Below are positions 15,731 through 24,951 of a DNA stretch of 64,000 nt, one piece after another. The notes beneath the pieces were generated by a model. That model was not told the origin of the DNA. It did not search any database and worked only from the letters and a program-made list of their open reading frames with translations. A program made the translations under genes and the position numbers. Origin of the DNA: a virus. Numbering within the stretch: the first letter of the stretch is position 1; every line of letters starts with the position of its first letter. Location of the stretch: positions 1-64,000 of IMG/VR virus record IMGVR_UViG_3300035698_034576. One strand, 5' to 3'.

Positions 15731-16021
15731 ATGCCAAGATACATGATTTCCCCTTTTATATGTAAAAACGAAGGGTGCCCAAACTTTGAAAAAGTAATTA
15801 AAGAGTATAGTTGGACAGATGGTGACAATCCAAAGTGTCAAATATGCAATGAGATTATGGACGACCATTTTATTGAAAAGATTAATGCCCCAGCTGTATT
15901 AAAGTTTGCTTCTCTTTCCCCAGGAGAGAAAAGAACAATGATGAAAGAGAGAAGCAACAAGCATTTTAAAAAGTATATCGAAGAAGATAAGATAAACAAA
16001 GATAGATCACCTTCTTTTTAA
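15731..16021 (+). CDS. Zinc-ribbon protein (96 aa)
   Basis: Four cysteines in two pairs (CKNEGC near the start and CQIC 20-odd residues later) form an FmdB-like or general zinc ribbon. The C-terminal half is helical and basic (SPGEKRTMMKERSNKHFKKYIEED). Proteins with this plan are common in phage replication clusters, with unknown function. It sits between the resolvase operon and the broken RNase H gene. Confidence 0.65.
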   Translation: MPRYMISPFICKNEGCPNFEKVIKEYSWTDGDNPKCQICNEIMDDHFIEKINAPAVLKFASLSPGEKRTMMKERSNKHFKKYIEEDKINKDRSPSF

Positions 16022-16030
16022 AAAAAAACT

Positions 16031-16787
16031 ATGTTATTAAATAAAGAAAGACAGGAACTTATAACTACTCTTAAAAAGCTAAATATAAAAGTATTGGTTT
16101 TGGACGGAGTTGGCTTATTTGCTATTTCTCAGTTCACACCGGCTGATATGAAAATGCATTTTGAGCATAAATTTTTTGGTAAAAATATTTCATTTTTAGA
16201 GGACAGTTCCACTCTTCAAGCAAGATCAATAGAAGCCTAGTATACAAAAATAAATGATATTGAAGAAGAAGAAGTAAAGATTCACAAAGATGTAAAATAC
16301 TTAACCTTTGGGTAAAAAAAACTTTAATAAAAAGGCTCACATAAATGAAAGTAACTCATATCTATTAAATGGATTTGTTGTCGCTTACTCAGATGGGAGT
16401 TGTTGGCATAAAGATAAAATTTGAGGCTATGGATTTTTTATAAAACATAAAAAGTCAAGAAAGCATGTGGCAATAGGCCCAATAAAAAATACCACTATTT
16501 CCATAATGGAGCTATCTGCTATATTAGGGGTTTTAACATCTGTCTCTAAGACCTCAAAAGTTATTATTTATTCTGACTCAAATTATGCTGTCATGTCAAT
16601 AAATCAATGGGCTGTTGACTGGGACTTAAATGAAAGAAATAACGGGGATTTGTTTATAAGTATCCTTAATGAAATTAAAAAATTCAGAACAAAACCTATT
16701 TTCAAATGGATTCCAGGGCATTTTGAAATTCCAGGAAATGAAATAGCGGATAAATTAGCATCAGAAGCCAGGCGTAGAAATGAATAA
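16031..16787 (+). pseudogene. rnhA: Broken RNase HI gene with extra N-terminal region
   Basis: The C-terminal 145 residues are RNase HI, with all catalytic residues visible: YSDGS, the Glu in IMELSAI, YSDSNYAV, and WIPGHFEIPGNEIADKLA. The frame is broken three times: TAG at 16238, a +1 shift near 16310-16321 (GGGT followed by A8) and TGA at 16423 where glycine-rich sequence should continue (DKI*GYGFF). ORFs 16031-16240 and 16467-16787 are the remaining pieces. The SNF2 helicase start overlaps its end. Either the gene is decaying or the sequence has errors. Confidence 0.75.
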
Positions 16788-18537
16788 AATAGAAAAACTT
16801 AAGGGTAGCTCTTATAAAGTGGTGTCTAGCTATAATCCTAATTTAGTTGACATTCTTCGTAAATTTAGCAACAGAAGTTTTGATGCTAAAGGAAAGTATT
16901 GGAAAGTTAAAATTTCCTCTTATACGGACACTGTTAGATTTTTGGAGATGATAAGGGATTTTAACTTTGACTTTTATAGCTGTGACAAAGAGGTTAATGA
17001 TATGATCACATTTGCAGAGAGAAAGTTTCTTCAAATAAAACAGAATCAAATCTTGTCATTAGCTTCAGAGTCCAATTTTGACGTTAAAGGTTTGAATTTT
17101 GACCTGTATCCCTTCCAAAAAGCAGGGGTTGAATATTTAGTTAAAAACAAAAAAGTGCTCTTAGGAGATCAGATGGGGCTTGGCAAAACGATTGAAGCTA
17201 TAGCTTCTGTACATCATTTGAAAGGGTTTAGCAACTTAACTGTTTGCCCAAACATTCTTAAAATAAATTGGTATAGAGAATGGATAAAATGGGTTCCAGA
17301 TATTAAAGTAGTTATATTGGAATCAAAGGATAATATTGAGTCATTCTTAAATCAAGAATACGATGTAATTATTTGTAATTATAATGCTGTCACAAAATTT
17401 TGTAAAACCCTAAAAAATTCAAAATTCAAATCCTTAATAATTGATGAAGGACATTTATTAAAAACTAAAAAAGCTAAAAGAACAGTCTCTATTAAAAGTA
17501 TAGCAAAATCCATAGATATTGTTTTTGACTTAACAGGCACCGCTATATTAAATAGACCAGTAGAGCTCCTCCCTCAGTTTGATATTTTGAATGTAACAGG
17601 GGAATTTGGTGACGAATGGAAGTTTAAGCTTAGATACTGTGGGGGTAAAAAAAATGGATTTGGCTGGGATTTTTCAGGAGCATCCAACCTTGAAGAGTTA
17701 CATTTGAAAATGAGAGAGCTTTGTTATATAAGGAGAGAAACAAAAGATGTGATGGAGGAACTTCCGGAAGTAACAGCTTCAACAATAGAAGTCGCAATAA
17801 ACAATAAAGCAGAGTATTTATCCGCAGAGAAAAATGTTGTTGAATACCTTAAGAATTTTCAGTATGATTTAGGTAAAATTATAGCTTGGGTAAAAAAGAA
17901 TGGATTTTATTGGGAAGACTTGTCAGATGATGAAAAAAATAATTTTATAAATGAGTATAAAAACATCAAAGTTTTCAATGCAAGTACTGCAGAGCAATTA
18001 GTAAAAATAAATTTATTAAGAAAGTTATCGGCGGAAGGAAAAATAGATAGTATTATTGAATGGGTAGAAAACTTTTTAGAAAGTGGGGAGAAATTAGTTT
18101 TGTTTGGAATTCATGTGGATATAATTAGAAAGATTTCCTCTCATTTTAACTTGATTCCAATTATAGGGGACACAGATCCAAAGACAAGACAAGAAATTAT
18201 TGATGATTTTCAGAAAAATGACAAAACAAAACTTATTATTTTAAACCTTAATGTGGGAGGTGTTGGAATAACTCTCACTTCAGCTTATAATTTAGCTTTT
18301 GTTGAAGTCGGCTGGACACCTGGGGAAATGGATCAAGCTATAGCTAGGATTCATAGAATTGGTCAAAAAAATCATGCAAACATTTACTACTTATTAGGTC
18401 AAGAGACAATAGATATGGATATGTATGATTTAGTAGAGCAGAAAAGAATAATAACCAATGCTGTAAATAAAGGAGTTAAAGCTGAAAAAGAAGTTAAAAT
18501 ATTGAAAGAATTAATAAATAGGCTAAATAACAGATAA
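16780..18537 (+). CDS. SNF2-family helicase with HARP-like N-terminus
   Basis: ATP-dependent DNA translocase, similar to SMARCAL1/annealing-helicase proteins of phages. Residues 1-60 resemble a HARP domain (YWKVKISSYTDTVRFLEMI). The helicase motifs follow: DLYPFQKAGVEYL, GDQMGLGKTIEAIAS (Walker A), LIIDEGHLLK (motif II, DEGH), LTGTAIL (motif III) and QAIARIHRIGQ (motif VI). Its 585 aa fit. The start overlaps the rnhA stop, so both were once an operon. The likely role is fork remodelling. Confidence 0.88.
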   Translation: MNKIEKLKGSSYKVVSSYNPNLVDILRKFSNRSFDAKGKYWKVKISSYTDTVRFLEMIRDFNFDFYSCDKEVNDMITFAERKFLQIKQNQILSLASESNFDVKGLNFDLYPFQKAGVEYLVKNKKVLLGDQMGLGKTIEAIASVHHLKGFSNLTVCPNILKINWYREWIKWVPDIKVVILESKDNIESFLNQEYDVIICNYNAVTKFCKTLKNSKFKSLIIDEGHLLKTKKAKRTVSIKSIAKSIDIVFDLTGTAILNRPVELLPQFDILNVTGEFGDEWKFKLRYCGGKKNGFGWDFSGASNLEELHLKMRELCYIRRETKDVMEELPEVTASTIEVAINNKAEYLSAEKNVVEYLKNFQYDLGKIIAWVKKNGFYWEDLSDDEKNNFINEYKNIKVFNASTAEQLVKINLLRKLSAEGKIDSIIEWVENFLESGEKLVLFGIHVDIIRKISSHFNLIPIIGDTDPKTRQEIIDDFQKNDKTKLIILNLNVGGVGITLTSAYNLAFVEVGWTPGEMDQAIARIHRIGQKNHANIYYLLGQETIDMDMYDLVEQKRIITNAVNKGVKAEKEVKILKELINRLNNR

Positions 18538-18541
18538 AAAT

Positions 18542-18578
18542 TTTTTAGATATACTAATTTATAGTATTTTTATTAAAA
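18542..18578 (+). promoter_or_regulatory. Middle-type promoter
   Basis: TTTTTAGAT at 18542 and TATTTTTATTAAAA from 18565, 23 nt start to start. It directly follows the helicase stop and leads to the DUF932 gene at 18588. Confidence 0.6.
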
Positions 18579-18587
18579 ATTAACAAA

Positions 18588-19379
18588 ATGGACAGAATAT
18601 TAAAAAGTAAGAAAAAAAAGGAAATTATTTCTAAAATAGAAGGAGAAACAGAGCAGTATCTGCTGTCAATACCTACTCCAGAAAAAACAGAATCATACAC
18701 ACCAATTCCCTATAAGCTGATAATCGATTCAATAAAAAAAGAGCTTGAATGGAGAGATTATGAAATATCAAGCATTGACTATCGCACATCAAATAAGGGA
18801 AATAGAGTTATTGGCCTGTATCAATTCCTTTCCCCGGATGAAAGTACAGATATTAATGAAAAGGATAGATTAGTCAAGACTATAGGATTTAGGTCTTCTC
18901 ATGACAAAACTATGTCTTTTGGGATATTTTCAGGAGCCAATGTTTATATATGCTCAAACGGCATGTATTCTAGTGAAGTATCTTACACTAAGAAGCACAT
19001 ATCAAATGTTGATGAAGTAGTTAAAGAAGTTGTTCATAGTCAGCTTAATTTGATTGATATTTCATTTTCAGAGCTGCAAGAATTTAGGATAGCTTTAAAA
19101 GAAACTGTTTTATCAAAAACAGCTTCTGCACAGCTTTTAGGAAGACTTGTTTTTGAACAAGATGTTTTAAGATCGACTCAAATAAACTCTATTAAACATA
19201 ATAGAAGATTCTCTGATAACTTTAGTGATGATACAGCTTGGAGTTTATACAATAATATCACAGAGGCTCTTAAAAGTACTAACCCTATTCTTTTTCAAAA
19301 AAATCATCTAGCGGTTCATAGGCTTTTTCAAAAAGTAATATTAGGTTTAAGCAAAACTTCCAAGAAAAAAAATCTTTAG
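18588..19379 (+). CDS. DUF932 (phage/plasmid-like) family protein
   Basis: A conserved core is visible as TIGFRSSHDKTMSFGIFSGANVYICSNG, where SHDK and the later CSNG are diagnostic, followed by KKHISNVDEVV. DUF932 proteins are widespread on phages and plasmids; their role is not settled. The 263 residues are typical. The gene stands behind its own middle-type promoter, directly upstream of the ribonucleotide reductase. Confidence 0.75.
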   Translation: MDRILKSKKKKEIISKIEGETEQYLLSIPTPEKTESYTPIPYKLIIDSIKKELEWRDYEISSIDYRTSNKGNRVIGLYQFLSPDESTDINEKDRLVKTIGFRSSHDKTMSFGIFSGANVYICSNGMYSSEVSYTKKHISNVDEVVKEVVHSQLNLIDISFSELQEFRIALKETVLSKTASAQLLGRLVFEQDVLRSTQINSIKHNRRFSDNFSDDTAWSLYNNITEALKSTNPILFQKNHLAVHRLFQKVILGLSKTSKKKNL

Positions 19380-19437
19380 AAAAGTATCAAATATATCAAC
19401 AAATAGAAGAAATACTCTTCTGCTAAAAATTAAACAA

Positions 19438-19674
19438 ATGAATTATACCGGGATCATGGTGACAATTACAATGCTATTAACAGTTCTTGCTATATGGCTA
19501 ACAGTCAGAACAACAAGAAGAGTAGAGAGAGGGAGAGATATTCATGGAAAATACACAAGTGAAAAAGTTTGTTTTGTTAATCTATTTGGAAAAGATTTCC
19601 CAGAAAAAAGAGTTAATATGATATTCTTTGGAGTATCAGCAATACTCTTTTTTAGCATCATTCAATTTATTTAA
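19438..19674 (+). CDS. Small membrane protein with two transmembrane segments (78 aa)
   Basis: Residues 5-24 (GIMVTITMLLTVLAIWLTV) and 60-77 (MIFFGVSAILFFSIIQF) are hydrophobic helices, joined by a basic loop (RRVERGRDIHGKY). No family is recognised. It lies between the DUF932 gene and RNR. Its topology would place both ends on the same side of the inner membrane. Confidence 0.65.
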   Translation: MNYTGIMVTITMLLTVLAIWLTVRTTRRVERGRDIHGKYTSEKVCFVNLFGKDFPEKRVNMIFFGVSAILFFSIIQFI

Positions 19675-19693
19675 AGCATAGACAAGATTTATT

Positions 19694-22600
19694 ATGATAT
19701 TTAAGACGAATTTGGCCAAAACGGTTTGGTCCTCAAAATACCGCTATGCTCAAGAATCTGAGCTGCAAACATTTAGAAGACTAGCCAAAGCAATGTCTTC
19801 AATTGAAGAAGACAAAGAGTATTGGGAAAAAAGATTTTTTGAAACAATGGTTAAATTTGTGGATAATAAACCACAAGGACTCAAGTGTACAACCGGTGGA
19901 AGAATCACAGCCAACTTAGGAACAAGATACAAAGGAGCTACTTTATTTAATTGTTACATTTCAGGAGAAGTCACAAATGCCCAAGTAAAATACAACAGAA
20001 CTCTTTCTAATGGAGAAGTGATAAAAGTCAGCTATAAAACCGACAAAGTAGGAGATGATATGAAAAACATCATGTTAACTCTTATGGAACAAACACTTAC
20101 TTTAAGTAAAGAGGGAGGTTGGGGTTCTAATTTCTCCTGGATTCGTCCAAGAGGAAGCCTTGTTGGAGGAGTCGGAGTTGAGCACCCTGGAGTTGTTAAG
20201 TTTCTTGAAATTTTTGATAAGACTTCAGAAGTAATTGTTGCTGGGAATAACGATGGCTACAAAGATCCTTTGGTGGACCGGTACAAAGAAATTCTTGATC
20301 TCAATGATAAAAGAGATAAGAAAAAGCAAAGTAGAAAGGGAGCCCAAATGGCAGTTCTAAATATTGACCATCCAGATATTCAAGAATTTATTACGGCCAA
20401 AGTAAAAGGGGGAAGATTGACAAAATTCAATTTGTCAGTAATGGTAACAGATGCCTTTCTTGATGCGGTTGAGAAGGATGAGCTCTTTGAATTAAAATTC
20501 AATGATGTTGTGTACAAAAAAGTTCTTGCGAGGGAATTGTATGACCTAATAATGAAGTCAACTTACAATAGAGCTGAGCCAGGAATTTTGTTCTATGACA
20601 ACATGCAAGGAAACAATCCATTGGCCTATCTGGGGGATGTAAAAGCTGTAAATCCATGTGTTGTTGGAGAAACTTTAGTCTTGACATCAATTGGTTGGGT
20701 AAAGTTTGAAAAGCTCTATTCCATGTTTATAGGTAAAAAGAAATTGCCAAAAATAATAACAAGAAACAAAGAAGGTAAACTTTTCAATTCTGATTTAAAG
20801 GAAGTCCTTTTGACAGAAAGGAACTCTCAATTGTTCAAAGTTTCTCTTGGCAATTCAGAGTTTTTGATTACAAATGGCGAGCATAAGTTTTATAAAAGTG
20901 ATTTTAGTGAAATTCAAGTTTCAGATATTTTTGAAAAAGTATTAAGAAACGTTTTCATTGTTTCTGGAGGAGAGGACGTTGAGATTTTAGATGTAGAAGA
21001 GTTGGGTTACAAAGAGGACGTTTATGACCTAACAGCAGAACCCAATTTTAATTTCTTTTCTCTTTTGAACAAAGAAGAACACATCAATGAGGAAAAAATA
21101 CTTTTAAATGATTCTGTAGAACTAGATTACTATTCCATTGTTAATACAAAAAATGGGCAAAGATTTGCGTATGATTTAAAGGAGGGAGAAGATAATTTTG
21201 ATAAAGCCCTTTTATTTAAAAAGTCTATTTTGAATGTTGACTGTGGAGAAATCCCGGGAAATACGGTATCATCAACAGTTTGCTTATTAGGATCGCTGAA
21301 TCTAACTCAATATGTAAATAAAAAAAGAGAGTTTAATTGGAAGGAATATGAAGAGGATATTGAGACGTTCACCAGGATGCTTGACAATATTAATGATTTG
21401 CACAAAAAAGATCTTCCAGCTTATTTATGGGCAGTTAAAAATGTAAGGCAATTTGGCATGGGTTTAAACGGATTTGGTTCTATGCTATATATGTTAGGTA
21501 TAGGATATAACTCCTCAGAAGCTGTTGAAATGGCTGAGAAGCTAAATAAAACAAAGCTTGAGATTGCTCTTAGGTCCTCAGCTTTACTAGCTAAAGAAAA
21601 AGGACCTGCTCCAGCATTTTCAGAAAAGTATTTTGAAACAAACTATTGGAATGTTTTCTTGAAAGGTAAGGTTTCTAAGAAAACCATAGATTTGATTAAA
21701 AAAAATGGCCTAAGAAACTTAAAGGTAACAACAAATCCCCCTTTAGGAAATTGTGTTTCTATTGATACAAAAGTTGTTACCGATAATGGAGTAAAAAAAC
21801 TAAGAGAAATATTCAATGAAAATAATGTAAATAGAGAAATTGAAGAAAATTGGAGCAAGTGCATATCTGAAACGAAAGTCTTGACTTTAGATGGTTGGAA
21901 AAAAATCAAAAATTTATATGTCAATAAAAAAACAGAGGGATTAAAAATAAAAACAGAAAAGAAAAATGCCATTTCTTGCACCAAAGCTCATAAACTTTTA
22001 GTTAAGATAAATGAGAAAGAGGCTGTTTGGAAAGAGGCTGGAGATATAAAAGAAGGAGACACTATTTTAGTTGTAAAAAGAGATGTTTTGAACAGAGACA
22101 ACAGAATAAAAGACTTACTTTTAAAAGGTGAAAAGTTTAGCTATAGCAAATTTACAATAGACGTTAAGTCTGTTTCCGACTTAAATTGCAAATTTTGTGG
22201 TAAACCCTTAAAGATTGGAAATCTTTCTAGAAAAAATAAATCATTTTTTAAAGTTAAAGGATGCCCATGTAAAGGGAAAAATAACAAGCTCCAGTTTCAA
22301 TCAGTGTTTGGAGAAAATAGCGAATTATATTTTCAATCTTATAGCCATAAAGGAAGACTAACCTTAGAATGGCATATTGAGAAATATGGAGAAAAAGAGG
22401 GAAAAAGAAGATATAAAAACCTTCTTAAAAAGAGTGACAGAAGCTTGGAGGGTTTTATAGGAAACTATGGAGTTAAAGACGGAGAAAAAAAATACAATCA
22501 ATTTCTAGACAAGCTCAGAGGAGACTCTCTAAAGAAGTTCATAAGGGCTCATGGGGAAGAGGTTGGAATAGAAAGACACAAGATGTTTATAGAAAAGGCC

Positions 22601-23248
22601 AAGAAAGGCTATTTTTCATTAGAATATTGGATTGGAGTTTGCGGTGGGGATGAAGCGTTGGCTAAGGAAAAGTACAAGAGCTTCCAAACAAAAAATCTTG
22701 TTTGGTACACAGAAAAATATGGTTCAGAAAAAGGATTAATAAAATACAAAAAAGTTTGTTCAAAACACAGAAGGCACAATAGACCATTGTGGTATATAGA
22801 CAATTATGGTGAAAAAGATGGTATTCGCTTATTGGATTTATTCTGCAAAAGAAGAGTTTTTGGAACATCTAAAGTAGCTTCTGATTTTTTTGAAAGACTG
22901 GAAAAGGAGATTGGTAAGAGTTGTGAGTATATGCCAAAATCACCTGAAAAACATATAACCTCTATTGAAAAAAATAGGGCTTATTTCATTGACTTTTATT
23001 GTCCTCATTATAACAAGGGGATCGAATTCAATGGGACTTTTTGGCATTTCTCAATAGAAGATGAGAAAAAAGAAGAGCCTAATCCTGTTACAAAATTAAC
23101 TCCATCTCAGACTAAAGAGATAGATGAAAATAAAGCAGAAACAATTGAAAAAACAATTGAACTTCTTACAATATGGGAAAAAGAACTAAAGGATGAAAGT
23201 AAATTAATGGAAAAGTGTATAAAATTTTTAAAAAATGGAAATAATTAA
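19694..23248 (+). CDS. nrdJ: Class II ribonucleotide reductase, N-terminal part, with intein 1 and N-part of intein 2
   Basis: Makes deoxyribonucleotides for phage replication. Class II (adenosylcobalamin-dependent) is inferred from the single-chain layout, the NPCGE-type active site and the C-terminal cysteine cluster in the next ORF; no NrdB-like gene is seen. Extein features: LFNCYIS, GGWGSNFSWIRPRG, NLSVMVTDAF, AEPGILFYDN, then VNP interrupted by intein 1 directly before the active-site Cys (CGEIPG), VCLLGSLNLTQYV, and NPPLGN interrupted by intein 2. The ORF ends inside intein 2, in its endonuclease region, and overlaps the next ORF by 14 nt. Confidence 0.85.
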   Translation: MIFKTNLAKTVWSSKYRYAQESELQTFRRLAKAMSSIEEDKEYWEKRFFETMVKFVDNKPQGLKCTTGGRITANLGTRYKGATLFNCYISGEVTNAQVKYNRTLSNGEVIKVSYKTDKVGDDMKNIMLTLMEQTLTLSKEGGWGSNFSWIRPRGSLVGGVGVEHPGVVKFLEIFDKTSEVIVAGNNDGYKDPLVDRYKEILDLNDKRDKKKQSRKGAQMAVLNIDHPDIQEFITAKVKGGRLTKFNLSVMVTDAFLDAVEKDELFELKFNDVVYKKVLARELYDLIMKSTYNRAEPGILFYDNMQGNNPLAYLGDVKAVNPCVVGETLVLTSIGWVKFEKLYSMFIGKKKLPKIITRNKEGKLFNSDLKEVLLTERNSQLFKVSLGNSEFLITNGEHKFYKSDFSEIQVSDIFEKVLRNVFIVSGGEDVEILDVEELGYKEDVYDLTAEPNFNFFSLLNKEEHINEEKILLNDSVELDYYSIVNTKNGQRFAYDLKEGEDNFDKALLFKKSILNVDCGEIPGNTVSSTVCLLGSLNLTQYVNKKREFNWKEYEEDIETFTRMLDNINDLHKKDLPAYLWAVKNVRQFGMGLNGFGSMLYMLGIGYNSSEAVEMAEKLNKTKLEIALRSSALLAKEKGPAPAFSEKYFETNYWNVFLKGKVSKKTIDLIKKNGLRNLKVTTNPPLGNCVSIDTKVVTDNGVKKLREIFNENNVNREIEENWSKCISETKVLTLDGWKKIKNLYVNKKTEGLKIKTEKKNAISCTKAHKLLVKINEKEAVWKEAGDIKEGDTILVVKRDVLNRDNRIKDLLLKGEKFSYSKFTIDVKSVSDLNCKFCGKPLKIGNLSRKNKSFFKVKGCPCKGKNNKLQFQSVFGENSELYFQSYSHKGRLTLEWHIEKYGEKEGKRRYKNLLKKSDRSLEGFIGNYGVKDGEKKYNQFLDKLRGDSLKKFIRAHGEEVGIERHKMFIEKAKKGYFSLEYWIGVCGGDEALAKEKYKSFQTKNLVWYTEKYGSEKGLIKYKKVCSKHRRHNRPLWYIDNYGEKDGIRLLDLFCKRRVFGTSKVASDFFERLEKEIGKSCEYMPKSPEKHITSIEKNRAYFIDFYCPHYNKGIEFNGTFWHFSIEDEKKEEPNPVTKLTPSQTKEIDENKAETIEKTIELLTIWEKELKDESKLMEKCIKFLKNGNN
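20657..21241 (+). mobile_element. RNR intein 1 (195 aa), directly before the catalytic cysteine
   Basis: Starts with Cys after VNP (CVVGETLVLTSIGWVKFEKL) and ends before CGEIPG, so +1 is the thiyl-radical cysteine of RNR. A block-B-like ITNGEHKFYKS and a block-F-like DVYDLTAEPNFNFF are visible. The C-terminal residues are NVD rather than the usual HN, and about 60 residues with no match to known blocks separate block F from the splice point. There is room for at most a remnant endonuclease. Splicing must occur for any RNR activity. Confidence 0.75.
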
Positions 23249-23375
23249 TATTGAAAATTTAGATTTGCAGGAGGAAGTTGTTGTCTCTATTTCAAAAACA
23301 TCTTTGAAAACGTTTGATATTGAAGTAGAAGATAATCATCACTATATTTTAGCAAATGGAATAATTTCGCATAAC
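21752..23375 (+). mobile_element. RNR intein 2 with Vsr-like endonuclease, split between two ORFs
   Basis: Begins CVSIDTKV after NPPLGN and ends IISHN before Ser. The N-terminal ORF carries splicing block B (ISCTKAHKLLV), a four-cysteine zinc-binding motif (CKFCGKPL…CPC), about six repeats of a roughly 30-residue unit containing KYGEKEG-like cores, then FIDFYCPHYNKGIEFNGTFWH, typical of Vsr-like endonucleases. The frame then stops at 23246-23248. The 47-residue C-terminal splicing part begins at ATG 23235 in another frame (block F: TFDIEVEDNHHYILANG). Either a natural split intein or a one-base break in A6. Confidence 0.8.
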
Positions 23376-24458
23376 TCTTCTGTTCTATGTGATAATATAT
23401 CAAATGGACTAGAACCTGTTTTCATGCACAATTATAATCGCACCCACATTACAGAAGGCTGGCCAAAAGATTATACAGAAGAGGATTTGATGAAAAAATT
23501 AACAAAGAAAAAAGTTGGGGGGACTGATGTTTGGGAAGGAGAAATAAACGGAGAAATTTATTATTATGAGCCCCATAACCGAGGCCTCTGTAAAATTGAA
23601 ACGGTTTATGATTATGGCTATAATTGGGTAAGAGAAAACTATCCTCAAGACCTGAAAGAGAACAAGCCTTATTTAATTACAACAAACGACCTTTCTGTCA
23701 CTGACCACTTAAACGTTCAAGAAGCCTTTCAAAAGTACATTGACCAAGCTGTTAGTAAAACTATCAATATTCCCAAAAATTATCCTTTTGACGAATTCAA
23801 AAAGATTTATATTGATGCTCACAAAAGAGGTTTGTTAGGTCTCACAACCTATAGAGACGGAACAATGGAATCAGTTCTCTCTAAGATAGAGGAAAGTGAG
23901 GATTTGAAAAAGGACAGATCCGTAATTAAAAACGTAAAACTCCCAAACAAATTTGTCAATGGACCTTGTGAAGTTATAAAAAGAGAGAAGCAAAAGTTTT
24001 ACATTCACTTTTCATATCTTATAGAGGACACAAAGAGAAGCTTTCCAATAGCTATTTGGATACAAAGCAATCAAAAACCTCAAGGAGAAGCTAAATATGT
24101 AAACAGAGCTCTGAAGTCTATTGAGATTTTGCTTACTGACTTTGGAGTTCCGGAAGAAGAGGTTGAAAAACTAGAGATGAAATACAAAGAGGACTATCCT
24201 TACAACAAATTAGCAAAAGCCATTTCAATGAGTTTGAGGCACAATTTGCCAATCAAAAATATAGTTCATTCTTTAGAAAACCTTGAGGGAGACACAATAT
24301 CAAGTCTATTAACAGCAATAAGAAAATTCTTATCAACTCACATTGCAGATGGTGAATCTGTATTAGATGGACTTTGTGACTCTTGCGGAGGAACTAACGT
24401 TGTTTATGAAGGAGGTTGTTCAACTTGCAAAGATTGTGGCAGCACTCAATGCGGGTAG
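23235..24458 (+). CDS. nrdJ: Class II ribonucleotide reductase, C-terminal part, preceded by intein 2 C-part
   Basis: The first 47 residues are the C-terminal splicing half of intein 2. The extein resumes at SSVLCDNISNGLEPVF and continues through HNYNRTHITEGWPKDY, DHLNVQEAFQKYIDQAVSKTINIP and HKRGLLGLTTYRDG, all matching reductase C-lobes. The C-terminus has the cysteine cluster CDSCGG … GCSTCKDCGSTQCG used for active-site re-reduction in class II enzymes. The start ATG lies in AAAAAATGG, overlapping the upstream stop by 14 nt, which would allow coupled translation and trans-splicing. Confidence 0.85.
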   Translation: MEIINIENLDLQEEVVVSISKTSLKTFDIEVEDNHHYILANGIISHNSSVLCDNISNGLEPVFMHNYNRTHITEGWPKDYTEEDLMKKLTKKKVGGTDVWEGEINGEIYYYEPHNRGLCKIETVYDYGYNWVRENYPQDLKENKPYLITTNDLSVTDHLNVQEAFQKYIDQAVSKTINIPKNYPFDEFKKIYIDAHKRGLLGLTTYRDGTMESVLSKIEESEDLKKDRSVIKNVKLPNKFVNGPCEVIKREKQKFYIHFSYLIEDTKRSFPIAIWIQSNQKPQGEAKYVNRALKSIEILLTDFGVPEEEVEKLEMKYKEDYPYNKLAKAISMSLRHNLPIKNIVHSLENLEGDTISSLLTAIRKFLSTHIADGESVLDGLCDSCGGTNVVYEGGCSTCKDCGSTQCG

Positions 24459-24470
24459 CATCAACAAAAG

Positions 24471-24502
24471 TTTTTAGATGAATGAATTCTTATTATTTTT
24501 AC
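24471..24502 (+). promoter_or_regulatory. Middle-type promoter
   Basis: TTTTTAGAT at 24471 and TATTTTTAC at 24494, exactly 23 nt start to start. The gene at 24538 follows after an A-rich leader. Confidence 0.65.
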
Positions 24503-24537
24503 TAAGTAATTTCAAACACAAATAATTAATATCAAAA

Positions 24538-24951
24538 ATGAAAGAAGAAAAAGAAGAAGAGAAGACTGTCAAAGGTCCAGAAACAAAGTCCGCAAGAATC
24601 ACTATTGAAAAGATCGAATTGAAAAAAGAAGATTTTTTAATAGGTGAGGAAAGAGCAAAAAGCTACATAAAGGCAATAAGACAGCACCTAGGAGAAAAGT
24701 TTACAATTTACAAGTTGCAAGAGAAGCTGAGACTTACTTTCAATGAGACAGAGCAACTACTGCAAGTGCTTGATTCTTTGGGTTTAGTAAGAAAAGAAGA
24801 AAAGAAATTTGTCTTAATGAAAAATGAGAAACAGAGGCTTGATTTTCTTGAACAAAGAAGTGAATTTATGAAAGCTCAGGCTGTTCGATTCTTAGAGAAT
24901 AGAGAATATTTTCTTCAACTATCAGATCACATCAAAAACAATGGCAAATAA
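24538..24951 (+). CDS. Putative winged-helix DNA-binding protein (137 aa)
   Basis: A highly charged N-terminus (KEEKEEEKTVKG) precedes a winged-helix-like region: FTIYKLQEKLRLTFNETEQLLQVLDSLGLVRKEEKKFVLM. The helix-turn-helix followed by a two-strand wing is typical of MarR/PadR-like folds. The C-terminal helix is amphipathic. It may be a phage regulator, standing first behind a middle promoter, but no homologue is recognised. Confidence 0.6.
   Translation: MKEEKEEEKTVKGPETKSARITIEKIELKKEDFLIGEERAKSYIKAIRQHLGEKFTIYKLQEKLRLTFNETEQLLQVLDSLGLVRKEEKKFVLMKNEKQRLDFLEQRSEFMKAQAVRFLENREYFLQLSDHIKNNGK

Noticed and set aside
23222-23240. Programmed -1 frameshifting at TTTTTAAAAAA to join the RNR ORFs
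   Set aside because: The second ORF needs a +1 shift, not -1, and its own ATG overlaps the first stop, which makes re-initiation or a sequence error better explanations.
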